Shown here one piece after another: positions 1 through 7,109 of a stretch of 16,556 bases of DNA (position 1 is its first letter; each line of letters opens with the position of its first letter). The DNA comes from JANMZR01 sp031383555 (GTDB lineage: Bacteria; Bacteroidota; Bacteroidia; Cytophagales; Spirosomataceae): assembly GCA_031383555.1 (NCBI GenBank), contig JANMZR010000185.1:1-16556 (forward strand). Reading direction: 5' to 3'. The notes under the pieces are model-generated. The model searched no databases. It worked only from the letters and a program-made list of their open reading frames with translations, and had not been told where the DNA came from. The translations under genes were made by a program, and so were the position numbers.

Positions 1-84
1 AACGCCAGTTTTTTCAAATTTCTTTTTAAACCTTTTCAACGCCTTGTCTATTGATTCGTTTTCTTTAATGTTTATGATAAGCAT
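1..84 (-). CDS. rpsU: 30S ribosomal protein S21, N-terminal part (cut by window edge)
   Basis: The first 28 codons of a minus-strand gene run off the left edge of the window. The start is ATG at 84-82 and the protein begins MLIINIKENESIDKALKRF, followed by a Lys-rich stretch ending KKKFEKTGV. This is the characteristic N terminus of bacterial S21, a small basic protein of the 30S subunit that acts in initiation near the 3' end of 16S rRNA. The gene is too short here to appear as a long ORF, but the match is clear residue by residue. It diverges from the Ppx/GppA phosphatase gene. A well-formed Bacteroidota promoter lies 36-66 bp upstream, giving an expected leader of about 30 nt. The C-terminal half cannot be judged. 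Confidence 0.93.
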   Translation of the reverse strand, partial: MLIINIKENESIDKALKRFKKKFEKTGV

Positions 85-119
85 ATTATATTTTTTTGTT
101 TATTACCTTTTTGGGACTG

Positions 120-150
120 CAAAATTAATAATAATATTTTATTTATCAAA
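120..150 (-). promoter_or_regulatory. Bacteroidota-type promoter of rpsU
   Basis: On the minus strand TTTG (150-147) is followed by a 19-nt spacer and TAATTTTG (127-120). This matches both boxes and the spacing of the -33/-7 consensus used by the primary sigma factor of Bacteroidota (TTTG or TTG, about 19-20 nt, TANNTTTG). The predicted transcript start falls near 113-115, about 30 nt before the rpsU ATG. The boxes are seen directly; promoter activity is inferred. Confidence 0.75.
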
Positions 151-182
151 ATATTTCTCTTACAAAATGTTTAATTTTGTTT

Positions 183-1127
183 ATGATTAATCGACTTGCT
201 GTAATTGACCTTGGCACTAATACCTTTCAATTTTGTGTTGCCAAAATAGAAGCTAATAATTTTCAAATAATTTTCGAGAAAAGCCTTACTCCAAAACTTG
301 GCAAAGGCGGCATTAGCAAAGGAATTATCACCTCTGAGGCTATAGAAAGGGCTATTGATGCACTGAATGAATTCAAAGATATTGCTAGCCAATACGGGAT
401 TGCTGCTGTTGAAATTTATGCTTTTGGTACTTCAGCCTTAAGAAATGCAAAAAATGGAATGGATTTTTGTAAAATGACCATGGAGAAAATTGGCATAAAT
501 ATTCAAATAATAGATGGTGATAAAGAAGCAGAATTAATTGCCTGCGGAGTAAGAAAAGCAGTTCAATTTAGCAACGAACCTTTTTTGATAATGGATATTG
601 GGGGCGGTTCTGTTGAATTTATAATTGCCAACAAAACCACCGTTTATTGGAAGCAAAGCTTTGAAATCGGAGGTCAAAGATTGATGGACTGGTTTTTCAA
701 TTCAGATCCAATTGCACCAACCCAAATAAAAAAAATGCACTATTTCTTTGACGAAAAGCTGATTCAACTTTCAAATGCAATCCATCAATATTTACCTAAA
801 ACGTTAGTGGGTTCCGCTGGTTCATTTGAAACACTGGCAGAAATTTATAATTTTCCTCAAAACTCAGCAACTGATCAAATTCCAAATATTTCAAGCAATT
901 TGGCAATGGAAAGCTTTTATGACTCTTATTTTAAATTTTTGGAATTTGATCGAAATGAAAGACTAGCAATATCAGGAATGGTAGAACCCAGAGTTGATAT
1001 GATTGTAGTCGCTTCAGCACTCATTGATTATGTTATTAAGACTTATAAAATTGATGAAATTAAAGTTTCAACTTTTGCATTAAAAGAAGGTGTACTAGCG
1101 AAATTGGCTAATAATGAACCTATTTAA
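183..1127 (+). CDS. Ppx/GppA family phosphatase, short form (exopolyphosphatase-like)
   Basis: This 314-aa protein belongs to the Ppx/GppA branch of the ASKHA (actin-like ATPase) superfamily. Family members remove terminal phosphate from inorganic polyphosphate or from pppGpp. Seen in the sequence: the first phosphate loop DLGTNT at residues 9-14, GTSALRNAKN near 82-91, a KEAELI segment near 114-119 holding the Glu expected to be catalytic, and the second phosphate loop DIGGGSVEF at 138-146. The length covers only the two-domain catalytic core and lacks the HD-like C-terminal part of the roughly 510-aa E. coli Ppx. I chose ATG at 183; a TTG two codons upstream is open but less likely. ytxJ follows 56 bp downstream on the same strand. 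Whether the substrate is polyphosphate or pppGpp cannot be read from the sequence. Confidence 0.9.
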   Translation: MINRLAVIDLGTNTFQFCVAKIEANNFQIIFEKSLTPKLGKGGISKGIITSEAIERAIDALNEFKDIASQYGIAAVEIYAFGTSALRNAKNGMDFCKMTMEKIGINIQIIDGDKEAELIACGVRKAVQFSNEPFLIMDIGGGSVEFIIANKTTVYWKQSFEIGGQRLMDWFFNSDPIAPTQIKKMHYFFDEKLIQLSNAIHQYLPKTLVGSAGSFETLAEIYNFPQNSATDQIPNISSNLAMESFYDSYFKFLEFDRNERLAISGMVEPRVDMIVVASALIDYVIKTYKIDEIKVSTFALKEGVLAKLANNEPI

Positions 1128-1155
1128 TTGAATTATTGTAATATTTAGAGGTTGG

Positions 1156-1176
1156 AAATTACAAATTAGAAATTAG
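1156..1176 (+). repeat. Three tandem AAATTA(C/G) heptads before ytxJ
   Basis: AAATTAC, AAATTAG and AAATTAG follow one another without gaps, ending 7 bp before the ytxJ ATG at 1184. They make up much of the 56-bp gap between the phosphatase gene and ytxJ. Similar short A-rich tandem units occur between genes in Bacteroidota. Here they would supply an unstructured A-rich leader in a gene without a Shine-Dalgarno sequence. Confidence 0.65.
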
Positions 1177-1183
1177 AAAGAAA

Positions 1184-1519
1184 ATGGATTGGATTCAATT
1201 AAATAGAGTAGAACAATTAGAAAACATTAAAGCAGAATCGTTTAAAAACCCTGTTTTATTATTCAAACATAGCACAACTTGCTCGATTTCGGCAATGGCA
1301 AAAAATAGAATGGAGCGCAATTATGACCAATCGAAAGTAGGTGATTTGAAACCCTATTACCTTGATTTACTGTCATATAGAGATATTTCCAATAAAATTG
1401 TTGAGGAATTTGACATTGAGCATGAGTCGCCACAAGCCATTATTGTTCAAAACGGTGAGGCTATTTATGATGCTTCACATTATGATATTTCGTTTGCGGA
1501 GATTGCTGAAAGGGTTTAA
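1184..1519 (+). CDS. ytxJ: Bacillithiol system redox-active protein, YtxJ-like
   Basis: This small 111-aa protein has a thioredoxin-like layout. The segment VLLFKHSTTCSIS (residues 24-36) carries a single cysteine, Cys33, after a beta strand, as in the YtxJ/DUF2847 family. The family is linked to bacillithiol and is proposed to act like a monothiol bacilliredoxin that removes bacillithiol from oxidised proteins. The later segment ESPQAIIVQNGEAIYDASH fits the Pro-containing strand and the beta hairpin of the thioredoxin fold. No signal peptide is present, so it should be cytoplasmic. The gene follows the phosphatase gene by 56 bp on the same strand and may share its transcript. No other bacillithiol gene is in the window. 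Family assignment is by recognition; the biochemical role is known only from family context. Confidence 0.85.
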   Translation: MDWIQLNRVEQLENIKAESFKNPVLLFKHSTTCSISAMAKNRMERNYDQSKVGDLKPYYLDLLSYRDISNKIVEEFDIEHESPQAIIVQNGEAIYDASHYDISFAEIAERV

Positions 1520-1568
1520 GAAGTTTTTAATAGGAATTAAACGAAAAAATTAATTTAAAATTAAAATT

Positions 1569-1589
1569 GTCAAGGTTCAAAACCTTGCC
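1569..1589. terminator. Hairpin between convergent ytxJ and nadE
   Basis: CAAGGTT (1571-1577) and AACCTTG (1581-1587) form a perfect 7-bp stem with a 3-nt loop, and G1569/C1589 can pair outside one mismatch. The hairpin sits between two convergent genes, 9 bp past the nadE stop codon. On the minus strand it is followed by an AT-rich tract with short T runs rather than a clean poly-T. It is a plausible but not strong terminator for nadE, and perhaps for ytxJ. Confidence 0.5.
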
Positions 1590-1597
1590 AATCTTTT

Positions 1598-3670
1598 CTA
1601 AAAGCCAATCTTCCCCTTTTTCTTAGTCAGTTCCCCTTTTTCGGCAAATTCTTTCATCTCAGCTAATTCTTTAACAAAACCTCCTGAAAGTATTGGGAAG
1701 CGCAACCATGAACGAGGGTCCAAATTGCGATCATCCACATGAAAAGCTGGTGCATAACGCTCACGCTTCCATTGGTTTCTGCTCCAAAGTTTGAAAAACC
1801 GCTCAACCCAAAGCACTAATTGCGTATTGGTATATTTATTTGAATATTCCATTTTTAGCAATAAATAACAATCTTTTACTGATTTTTTATCTCTAAATGC
1901 ATGGGTTTCAATTGCGTTGAGTACCTCATAAGGCATGAGATCGTCTTCATCAGATTGTTTTTTGTCGCTAGGGCGAAGTTCGGCAGTTGGCTCCAAATTA
2001 TTTACAGCATTGAGGCCAGCAATTTTCAAAGTACCATCTAAACCGACATTTTCAAGCCAAATTAACCAATGCCTTAAAAATAGTTTATCAATACCAGCAA
2101 TTGGCGAAATACTTCCAGAGGTGTCACCATCCATTGTGGCGTAACCCACGGAAGCTTCCGACCGATTTGACGTGGCCAAAAGCAATGAATTATTCAAGTT
2201 GGCCAACAACCATGCCGATGGCGCACGCACACGAGCCTGAATATTTTGCATAGCAATATCGTCAGTTTCCCATTTCAAATTACGACCTATTGCTTTGCTA
2301 ATGAGCTCTTTATATTCTTCAACAATATTATTAATGTCAATATCATAAAAATTGGTATTCAAACTTTTAGCCAAAGAAGCTGCTGAAAACCGAGTTGCTG
2401 TCGAACTATTTGAGGTGCCTTGGTACACATTGGTAATCATTGCATTAGCAAGCTCCTCAACCGATTTACACTTTTTTATATTTTGATTATAAGCTAATTT
2501 GGTCTTAAAGCCTTCCAAACCTAATTCATCAACAGCCATTTTTATGGCCAAAAAGCAGAGCGCAGTTATGGCAGAGGAGTCGGCTCCACCCGAAAGTGAA
2601 ATTACCCACCCATTCGACTTGGCTTTTCGCAAATAATCAAAAAGCGCCAAGGCAACAGCTCGGGCAAATTCTTCTTCTTTTTGAAAGTTATTAATTGGTA
2701 TTTTCCCATCGGTTAAGGAGGCTGCATGATGACTTATATAAGCCACATGTTGCTCCCAATGCTCTAATTCATAAACATTTTTTTCGGGCTTAATATCTGG
2801 ATAGGTGAAATTAACAACAATTTTATTGGGTGATTGCACAAAACGCAAACGATTTTGTGCTTGATCCAATCTCCCTTTTTCCAAATCAATAATTCCAGTA
2901 AGTAAATAATGATCTTTATAGCTAAATCTAGTTCCTGATCTCAACATTTCACCGGCCTGCGCAATTATGGCATCACCATCGAAAATAGCTCTGCCGCTTT
3001 CATTGCCTAATAAATTGGCATAAATATAAGCACAACCAAAAGCACGTGAGCCGTCTTGAATAAAGCGCTCTCTGGTATTTGTCTTATAAAAAGAAAAATG
3101 GCTTGCCGTTGGATTTAGTATTATATCAACCGCATGAAGGTACAAATCACGACCGGGGCGTTGAGGCACCCAAGCGTCTTCGCAAATTTCAAAACCAACT
3201 TTAACTCCTTCAATATCAAATATATAGTCGCCAACTGGGTAGGTAATTCCCTCAATTTTTAGTTCCGCTTTTTCATTGGCGGGCCAAGCTTGAAACCATC
3301 GTGTTTCGTAATGTATACCATTGTTGGCAAGAAATTTTTTACAAACAAAACCCCTAATATGTTTATTGGAAATAAGACATGCGGCATTAAAAATATGGTT
3401 GTTCAATCTAATTGGAAGGCCAACAACTACTATAATTCCAGCGGTAGCTTCCACTATTTCCAACAACATTTCTTGTGCTTGCACGCATGTATCGTTGGCC
3501 AAAAACATATCCTCACAACCATAGCCCGTAATGCAAAGCTCTGGCATACAGAGCAATGACACGTTTTCTTTGCGAGCCTCTTCAATACAACTGATTATAT
3601 TATTTTTATTGGCCACCCAATCTAAAGGGGTTTGATTGACTACGCCAGCAGCAACTTTTATTAAATTCAT
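1598..3670 (-). CDS. nadE: Glutamine-dependent NAD(+) synthetase
   Basis: This 690-aa cytoplasmic enzyme makes NAD from nicotinic acid adenine dinucleotide, using ATP and ammonia released from glutamine. Two domains are visible. The N-terminal nitrilase/amidase domain (about 1-290) carries the Glu-Lys-Cys triad: Glu44 in MPELCITGYG, Lys112 in CKKFLANN and Cys163 in GFEICEDAW. The C-terminal synthetase domain starts near 335 and has the ATP pyrophosphatase loop SGGADSS at 360-366. ATSNRSEASVGYATMDGD and the ELRPSDKKQSDEDDLMPYE segment follow, both typical of the family. The length fits the long two-domain form. The start ATG at 3670 gives MNLIKVAAGVVNQTPLDW, the normal N terminus. The gene ends opposite ytxJ, and I see no clear promoter in the 134 bp upstream. 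Confidence 0.96.
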   Translation of the reverse strand: MNLIKVAAGVVNQTPLDWVANKNNIISCIEEARKENVSLLCMPELCITGYGCEDMFLANDTCVQAQEMLLEIVEATAGIIVVVGLPIRLNNHIFNAACLISNKHIRGFVCKKFLANNGIHYETRWFQAWPANEKAELKIEGITYPVGDYIFDIEGVKVGFEICEDAWVPQRPGRDLYLHAVDIILNPTASHFSFYKTNTRERFIQDGSRAFGCAYIYANLLGNESGRAIFDGDAIIAQAGEMLRSGTRFSYKDHYLLTGIIDLEKGRLDQAQNRLRFVQSPNKIVVNFTYPDIKPEKNVYELEHWEQHVAYISHHAASLTDGKIPINNFQKEEEFARAVALALFDYLRKAKSNGWVISLSGGADSSAITALCFLAIKMAVDELGLEGFKTKLAYNQNIKKCKSVEELANAMITNVYQGTSNSSTATRFSAASLAKSLNTNFYDIDINNIVEEYKELISKAIGRNLKWETDDIAMQNIQARVRAPSAWLLANLNNSLLLATSNRSEASVGYATMDGDTSGSISPIAGIDKLFLRHWLIWLENVGLDGTLKIAGLNAVNNLEPTAELRPSDKKQSDEDDLMPYEVLNAIETHAFRDKKSVKDCYLLLKMEYSNKYTNTQLVLWVERFFKLWSRNQWKRERYAPAFHVDDRNLDPRSWLRFPILSGGFVKELAEMKEFAEKGELTKKKGKIGF

Positions 3671-3804
3671 TTACCCTTTATTTTTAGAAAAGTTCTTTTT
3701 TTATGTGAATTTAAGCAGATTTGATTGAAAAGAAAAGGATATTTAATATGTAATTGAGTAAAATAAACCTTAAATAATTGCTTTTAATTTCTAAAAAAAT
3801 ACAA

Positions 3805-4848
3805 TTAAAATGCTATGCCAATTTTAACATTTAATGCTAAACTACCTGTATACCAACTCCCGGGTCTATTTATTGAATAGTATAAGGAACCATGCCTTGT
3901 TTTTGTTAACTGGTCAGTTGAATTGAATCGGTTGGAATGTGTTACATTTCTATTTCTAATACCTGTACCAATAAAAAAATCAAAAGAGGTTTTTTTTCGA
4001 ATAATTTGGTAGCCAAATTTCAAATTGAGCATATTTATTTTTCTATTTACCTTAATTGTATCTTCATAATAATAAGACTGGCCAGGCAAAAACAAACTAT
4101 CAGGTTTACTTTTGTCAAATGACATTATTTTGTCTGAATTTGAATTTAATCGGCTGTATTCCAGTGAGATATAAGGCCCTATTGGGGCCGATTTTTTTAA
4201 ATAGTGCTTCAACTCAATTGCCTTTCTATTTCCCTTTATTTTTAAATCAGGCGAATTGACTAAGCCATCCTGTTTTTCTTTATAATTGAATATTTGGCCA
4301 AATAAGACTTGAATTGAATAACTATCATTCAATTTTCGCTCATAACTGAACTCAAAGGTTGGGTTTACAAAATCATATAAACGTAATGGGGTTATTTTTA
4401 GAGAATTGTACTTTTTAAGGTTTCTATAATCGTATGGTAAATATTTTTGACCTATTTTTCGGTCATTATTGATAGTTACAAATCTAGGATAGCTGTATCT
4501 TTTTGGCGATTTATAGTCTATAATTGCTCCAATCAAAAAAGCACCGTAGGGAATAAAATTAAGTAAATAGGGTATTGAATTTCTTGGTTCAATTTTTGCA
4601 ATATGCAGTGAATCTTCATTGTAATAAGAAACTTTAAGTGGGCTATTTTTTCTATCTACAATTATAGTTTGTTCCTCATTGAAGTTATATAACTCATTGT
4701 TTTCAAGGGCTATCTGGGCTGGAATTTTTGTAATAATTGTAATTTTTTCTTTTTTGCCATTGATTAATGTAGCACAGCTTTGCAGAAAAACAGAAGAGAT
4801 AATAAGCAGCAAATAGAAAACCAAATTACTTTTCTTTACAACAATCAT
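3805..4848 (-). CDS. Putative lipoprotein with PEGA-like N-terminal region and outer-membrane beta-barrel-like C terminus
   Basis: The function of this 347-aa protein is not recognised. Residues 1-24 form a hydrophobic signal ending in LQS, and Cys25 is the lipobox cysteine. The mature start CATLINGKKEKITIITKIPA resembles the CAT-(I/L)-(x)NG opening of Bacteroidota lipoproteins with a PEGA-like beta-sandwich. A hydrophobic patch, FIPYGAFLIGAIIDY (near 98-112), is typical of that group. From about residue 150 onward short alternating strands (for example FEFSYERKL, YSIQVLFGQIFNY, PYISLEYSRL) and an ending in IGIAF suggest an outer-membrane barrel like those in DUF3575-type proteins. It lies 76 bp downstream of the small CpxP/Spy-like gene and may be co-transcribed with it. 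An envelope location is well supported; a role is not. Confidence 0.7.
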   Translation of the reverse strand: MIVVKKSNLVFYLLLIISSVFLQSCATLINGKKEKITIITKIPAQIALENNELYNFNEEQTIIVDRKNSPLKVSYYNEDSLHIAKIEPRNSIPYLLNFIPYGAFLIGAIIDYKSPKRYSYPRFVTINNDRKIGQKYLPYDYRNLKKYNSLKITPLRLYDFVNPTFEFSYERKLNDSYSIQVLFGQIFNYKEKQDGLVNSPDLKIKGNRKAIELKHYLKKSAPIGPYISLEYSRLNSNSDKIMSFDKSKPDSLFLPGQSYYYEDTIKVNRKINMLNLKFGYQIIRKKTSFDFFIGTGIRNRNVTHSNRFNSTDQLTKTRHGSLYYSINRPGSWYTGSLALNVKIGIAF

Positions 4849-4924
4849 GATTTCTTATTTTTATTGCGAAAATGAAGGTTTTAAAAAAGATAAAAAACCC
4901 TTAAGAAAAGTTGTAATTGCTAAA

Positions 4925-5344
4925 TCAATTGCCCGAACGCCTCATTATCTCATATTTTTGAAATTGATTGGCATTAAGAATATGTTTTAATTTTGAGTCA
5001 AAATCTTGATTTATGGTTTGTAAATCAATTATTTTTTGCTGACTATTGTCGTTATTCAACTTGATTTTTTCTATCTTTTCTGATCGCTCTTCACACAAAT
5101 TTAAAATAGATTTTGATTCGCTTTCATTCAATTCAAGTGCGGAATTGATTTTTTCAAACAATTTATCTGCTTTTTTATTAGAATTTTTATGTACGTTATT
5201 TGCTGATAATGAAGAAGTTGTATTTGAATAAAGGTTATTTTTCGCAGTTCCTTTTGGACGTTCTTGTTTAAACGCAATTTGCTGAGCCATTCCAATAAAA
5301 TTGAATAGTATTAAAAATAGCAATACAAAACTCCTCTGATTCAT
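4925..5344 (-). CDS. Small exported CpxP/Spy-like protein
   Basis: This 139-aa protein has a clear N-terminal signal peptide (about residues 1-20, ending GMA|QQ), so it is exported to the periplasm. The first part of the mature protein is polar and Ser/Asn/Lys-rich. The second half (about 60-135) is a charged, helical stretch with heptad-like spacing. It closes with LKHILNANQFQKYEIMR, which resembles the L-x-x-x-Q ending of periplasmic Spy/CpxP-type chaperone-like proteins common in Bacteroidota (INSALELNESESKSIL would be the paired first motif). In that family such proteins bind unfolded envelope proteins or act in stress sensing; applying that role here is inference. A TAATTTTG box lies about 43 bp upstream. 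The gene precedes the lipoprotein/barrel gene with a 76-bp gap. Confidence 0.7.
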   Translation of the reverse strand: MNQRSFVLLFLILFNFIGMAQQIAFKQERPKGTAKNNLYSNTTSSLSANNVHKNSNKKADKLFEKINSALELNESESKSILNLCEERSEKIEKIKLNNDNSQQKIIDLQTINQDFDSKLKHILNANQFQKYEIMRRSGN

Positions 5345-5386
5345 TTTTTAATAATTTCAAATACTACTTTACTCTCAGTTGAATTG

Positions 5387-5394
5387 CAAAATTA
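5387..5394 (-). promoter_or_regulatory. Possible -7 box upstream of the CpxP/Spy-like gene
   Basis: The minus strand reads TAATTTTG at 5394-5387, a match to the TANNTTTG -7 box and identical to the rpsU box, including the following CA. It would start transcription about 35 nt before the ATG. No good TTG/TTTG -33 box is seen at the proper distance, so support is partial. Confidence 0.4.
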
Positions 5395-5671
5395 CATTTT
5401 TCTACTAAAAATCACCTTTTTACAGGCCGAATTTAATTGAATTTTAATTTAAATTTATCTAATTATTGGGTTTTCATTTTTAGATACCATAGCCTAAAGG
5501 CTTAAGGCTATTGATTAGGTTTCCATTCGTGTAATTTAGCTTCGAATCGCTAGGCCAAGGAATTGCCGGCGGCATTTTTCAGAATTTATTCGTAAAGAAA
5601 CCAGATAATAGAATGTTTTTTACTATAAACCACTGCCTAGGATTTTGTGAATAAATCTCTTTGTTTTTCAC

Positions 5672-5704
5672 AAAAAAAAAGCCTCAATTTACTCAAAATG
5701 AGGC
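5672..5704 (-). terminator. Rho-independent terminator of pgk
   Basis: On the minus strand, 27 bp after the pgk stop codon, GCCTCA and TGAGGC pair into a 6-bp stem. Three more A-T pairs can form inside it past one mismatch. Nine consecutive T residues (5680-5672 read on -) follow directly. Confidence 0.85.
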
Positions 5705-5730
5705 CTTTAATAACTCTATATTCGAAATAT

Positions 5731-6918
5731 TTACTGCAAAGCTGCAACTCCAGGTAATACTTTTCCCTCCATATATTCCAACAAAGCGCCTCCGCCAGTG
5801 GAAACGTAGGAAACCCTATCACCATAACCTGCTTGGTTGATTGCTGCGGCTGAGTCGCCACCACCAATCAAGGAGAAAGCGCCGTTTTCCTCAGTGGCTT
5901 TTACTACAGCCTCGGCAATAGCGTTGGTACCATGGGCAAAGTTTTCGAACTCAAACACACCCATTGGGCCATTCCAAAGTATCGTTTTGGAGTTTTCAAC
6001 TACTTCTTTGAATACTTCAATTGATTCAGGACCAATGTCTAAACCTTCCCAACCATCTGGTATAAAGCCAGAGGCAACTACTTGTGTATTAGCATTATTA
6101 TTAAAATTATCAGCACATAAATTATCGACAGGCATTATAAGTTTTACACCTTTTGCTTTGGCTTTTTTTATTAATTCCTTTGCAAGCTCAACCTTATCGG
6201 GCTCAGAAATCGACTTACCAATTTTCCCGCCCTCAGCCAACTGAAAGGTATAAGTCATACCACCACCAATAATCAGATTGTCAACATTGTCTAAAAGTCG
6301 GTCGATAAGTAATATTTTATCAGAAATTTTTGAACCTCCCATAATGGCTGTAAATGGTCTTTCAGCTTTTTCAAGTACTTTCTGTGCATTTTCAAGCTCG
6401 GCTTGCATTACATAACCAGAAACTCTATCCTCAAAAAATTGCCCGATTACTGCTGTAGAAGCATGAGCTCTATGCGCAGTTCCAAACGCATCATTCACCC
6501 AAACATTACCCAATACCGATAGTTTTTTGGCAAATTCCACATCTCCTTTTTCTTCTTCCTTGTAAAAACGGAGGTTCTCTAACAATAATATTTCACCAGT
6601 TTTTAAGTTACTAGCCTGATCTATAGCGGATTGACCAATGCAATCATCGGCAAATTTTACTTGTTTGTTAAATATTACTGAAAGGGGATTAACCAAATGT
6701 CTTAATGAGTATTTATCTATAGGGCCGTCTTTTGGTCTACCCAAATGTGACATTAAAATAACCGAACCGCCATCACCTAATATTTTTTTTATGGTAGGAA
6801 TGGTGGCTTTTATACGGGTGTCGTCAGTAATTTCAAAACGTTCGTTTAATGGAACATTAAAATCAACACGAACAAGGGCTTTTTTACCCGAAAAATTAAA
6901 AGTAGAAACTGTTTTCAT
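5731..6918 (-). CDS. pgk: Phosphoglycerate kinase
   Basis: This 395-aa cytoplasmic glycolytic enzyme transfers phosphate between 1,3-bisphosphoglycerate and ADP, giving 3-phosphoglycerate and ATP. The whole family signature is present. The N-terminal substrate-binding segment is RVDFNVPL (17-24) and SHLGRPK (57-63). The helix-start motif GGSKISDKI appears mid-protein, then ILWNGPMGVFEFENF. The C-terminal nucleotide-binding motifs are GGGDS (352-356) and STGGGALLEYMEGK (373-386), followed by LPGVAAL. Length and ends match single-domain-pair bacterial Pgk with no truncation. The start is ATG at 6918. It diverges from the FAN1-like nuclease gene across 191 bp and ends in its own strong terminator, so it appears to be transcribed alone. 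Confidence 0.98.
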   Translation of the reverse strand: MKTVSTFNFSGKKALVRVDFNVPLNERFEITDDTRIKATIPTIKKILGDGGSVILMSHLGRPKDGPIDKYSLRHLVNPLSVIFNKQVKFADDCIGQSAIDQASNLKTGEILLLENLRFYKEEEKGDVEFAKKLSVLGNVWVNDAFGTAHRAHASTAVIGQFFEDRVSGYVMQAELENAQKVLEKAERPFTAIMGGSKISDKILLIDRLLDNVDNLIIGGGMTYTFQLAEGGKIGKSISEPDKVELAKELIKKAKAKGVKLIMPVDNLCADNFNNNANTQVVASGFIPDGWEGLDIGPESIEVFKEVVENSKTILWNGPMGVFEFENFAHGTNAIAEAVVKATEENGAFSLIGGGDSAAAINQAGYGDRVSYVSTGGGALLEYMEGKVLPGVAALQ

Positions 6919-7109
6919 ATTTTATCTGTATTTGTAAATTGCATCTAGTTGGAAACAAATAATTTGAAAGGAATTAAGATTAGGATTTTGTAATTTCACA
7001 CAAAAATAGAGAAATAGAATTCTAAAAAAATATTTTCAATTATTAAAATTAGTCGATTCAAATATTCATCCAAAAAAATCTCAATAACTTTATATAAATA
7101 CCTGATAGA

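Larger units (their letters stand above)
5345..5730. other. 386-bp gene-free stretch with an inverted repeat
   Basis: This gap lies between the CpxP/Spy-like gene and the pgk stop codon. Its left part holds the leader of the small exported gene. At 5489-5511 ATAGCCT and AGGCTAT form a 7-bp stem around a 9-nt loop. From about 5490 to 5645 the base composition is visibly richer in G+C than the flanks, and segments such as ATTCGTGTAATTTAG resemble dispersed intergenic repeats I recall from Bacteroidota genomes. Stop-free stretches exist on both strands (about 40 codons at 5535-5654 on + without a start; 31 codons on - starting ATGCCG) but neither is a convincing gene. The pgk terminator ends the stretch. 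Confidence 0.5.

Noticed and set aside
172..179. TAATTTTG on the plus strand just before the phosphatase ATG, as a -7 promoter box
   Set aside because: It ends 3 bp before the start codon and has no TTG/TTTG at the right upstream distance; a chance match in A/T-rich DNA is more likely.
4862..4912. Hairpin in the gap between the CpxP/Spy-like gene and the lipoprotein/barrel gene as a terminator
   Set aside because: The stem is mostly A-T with a bulged G and no T tract follows it on the minus strand.
5535..5654. 40-codon open frame in the gap before pgk
   Set aside because: It has no start codon, no leader and no firm family match; kept only as a finding about the region.
7001..7039. TATTTTTG on the minus strand as the pgk promoter
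   Set aside because: The nearest upstream TTG (7039-7037) leaves a 28-nt spacer, too long for the consensus, so I did not annotate it.
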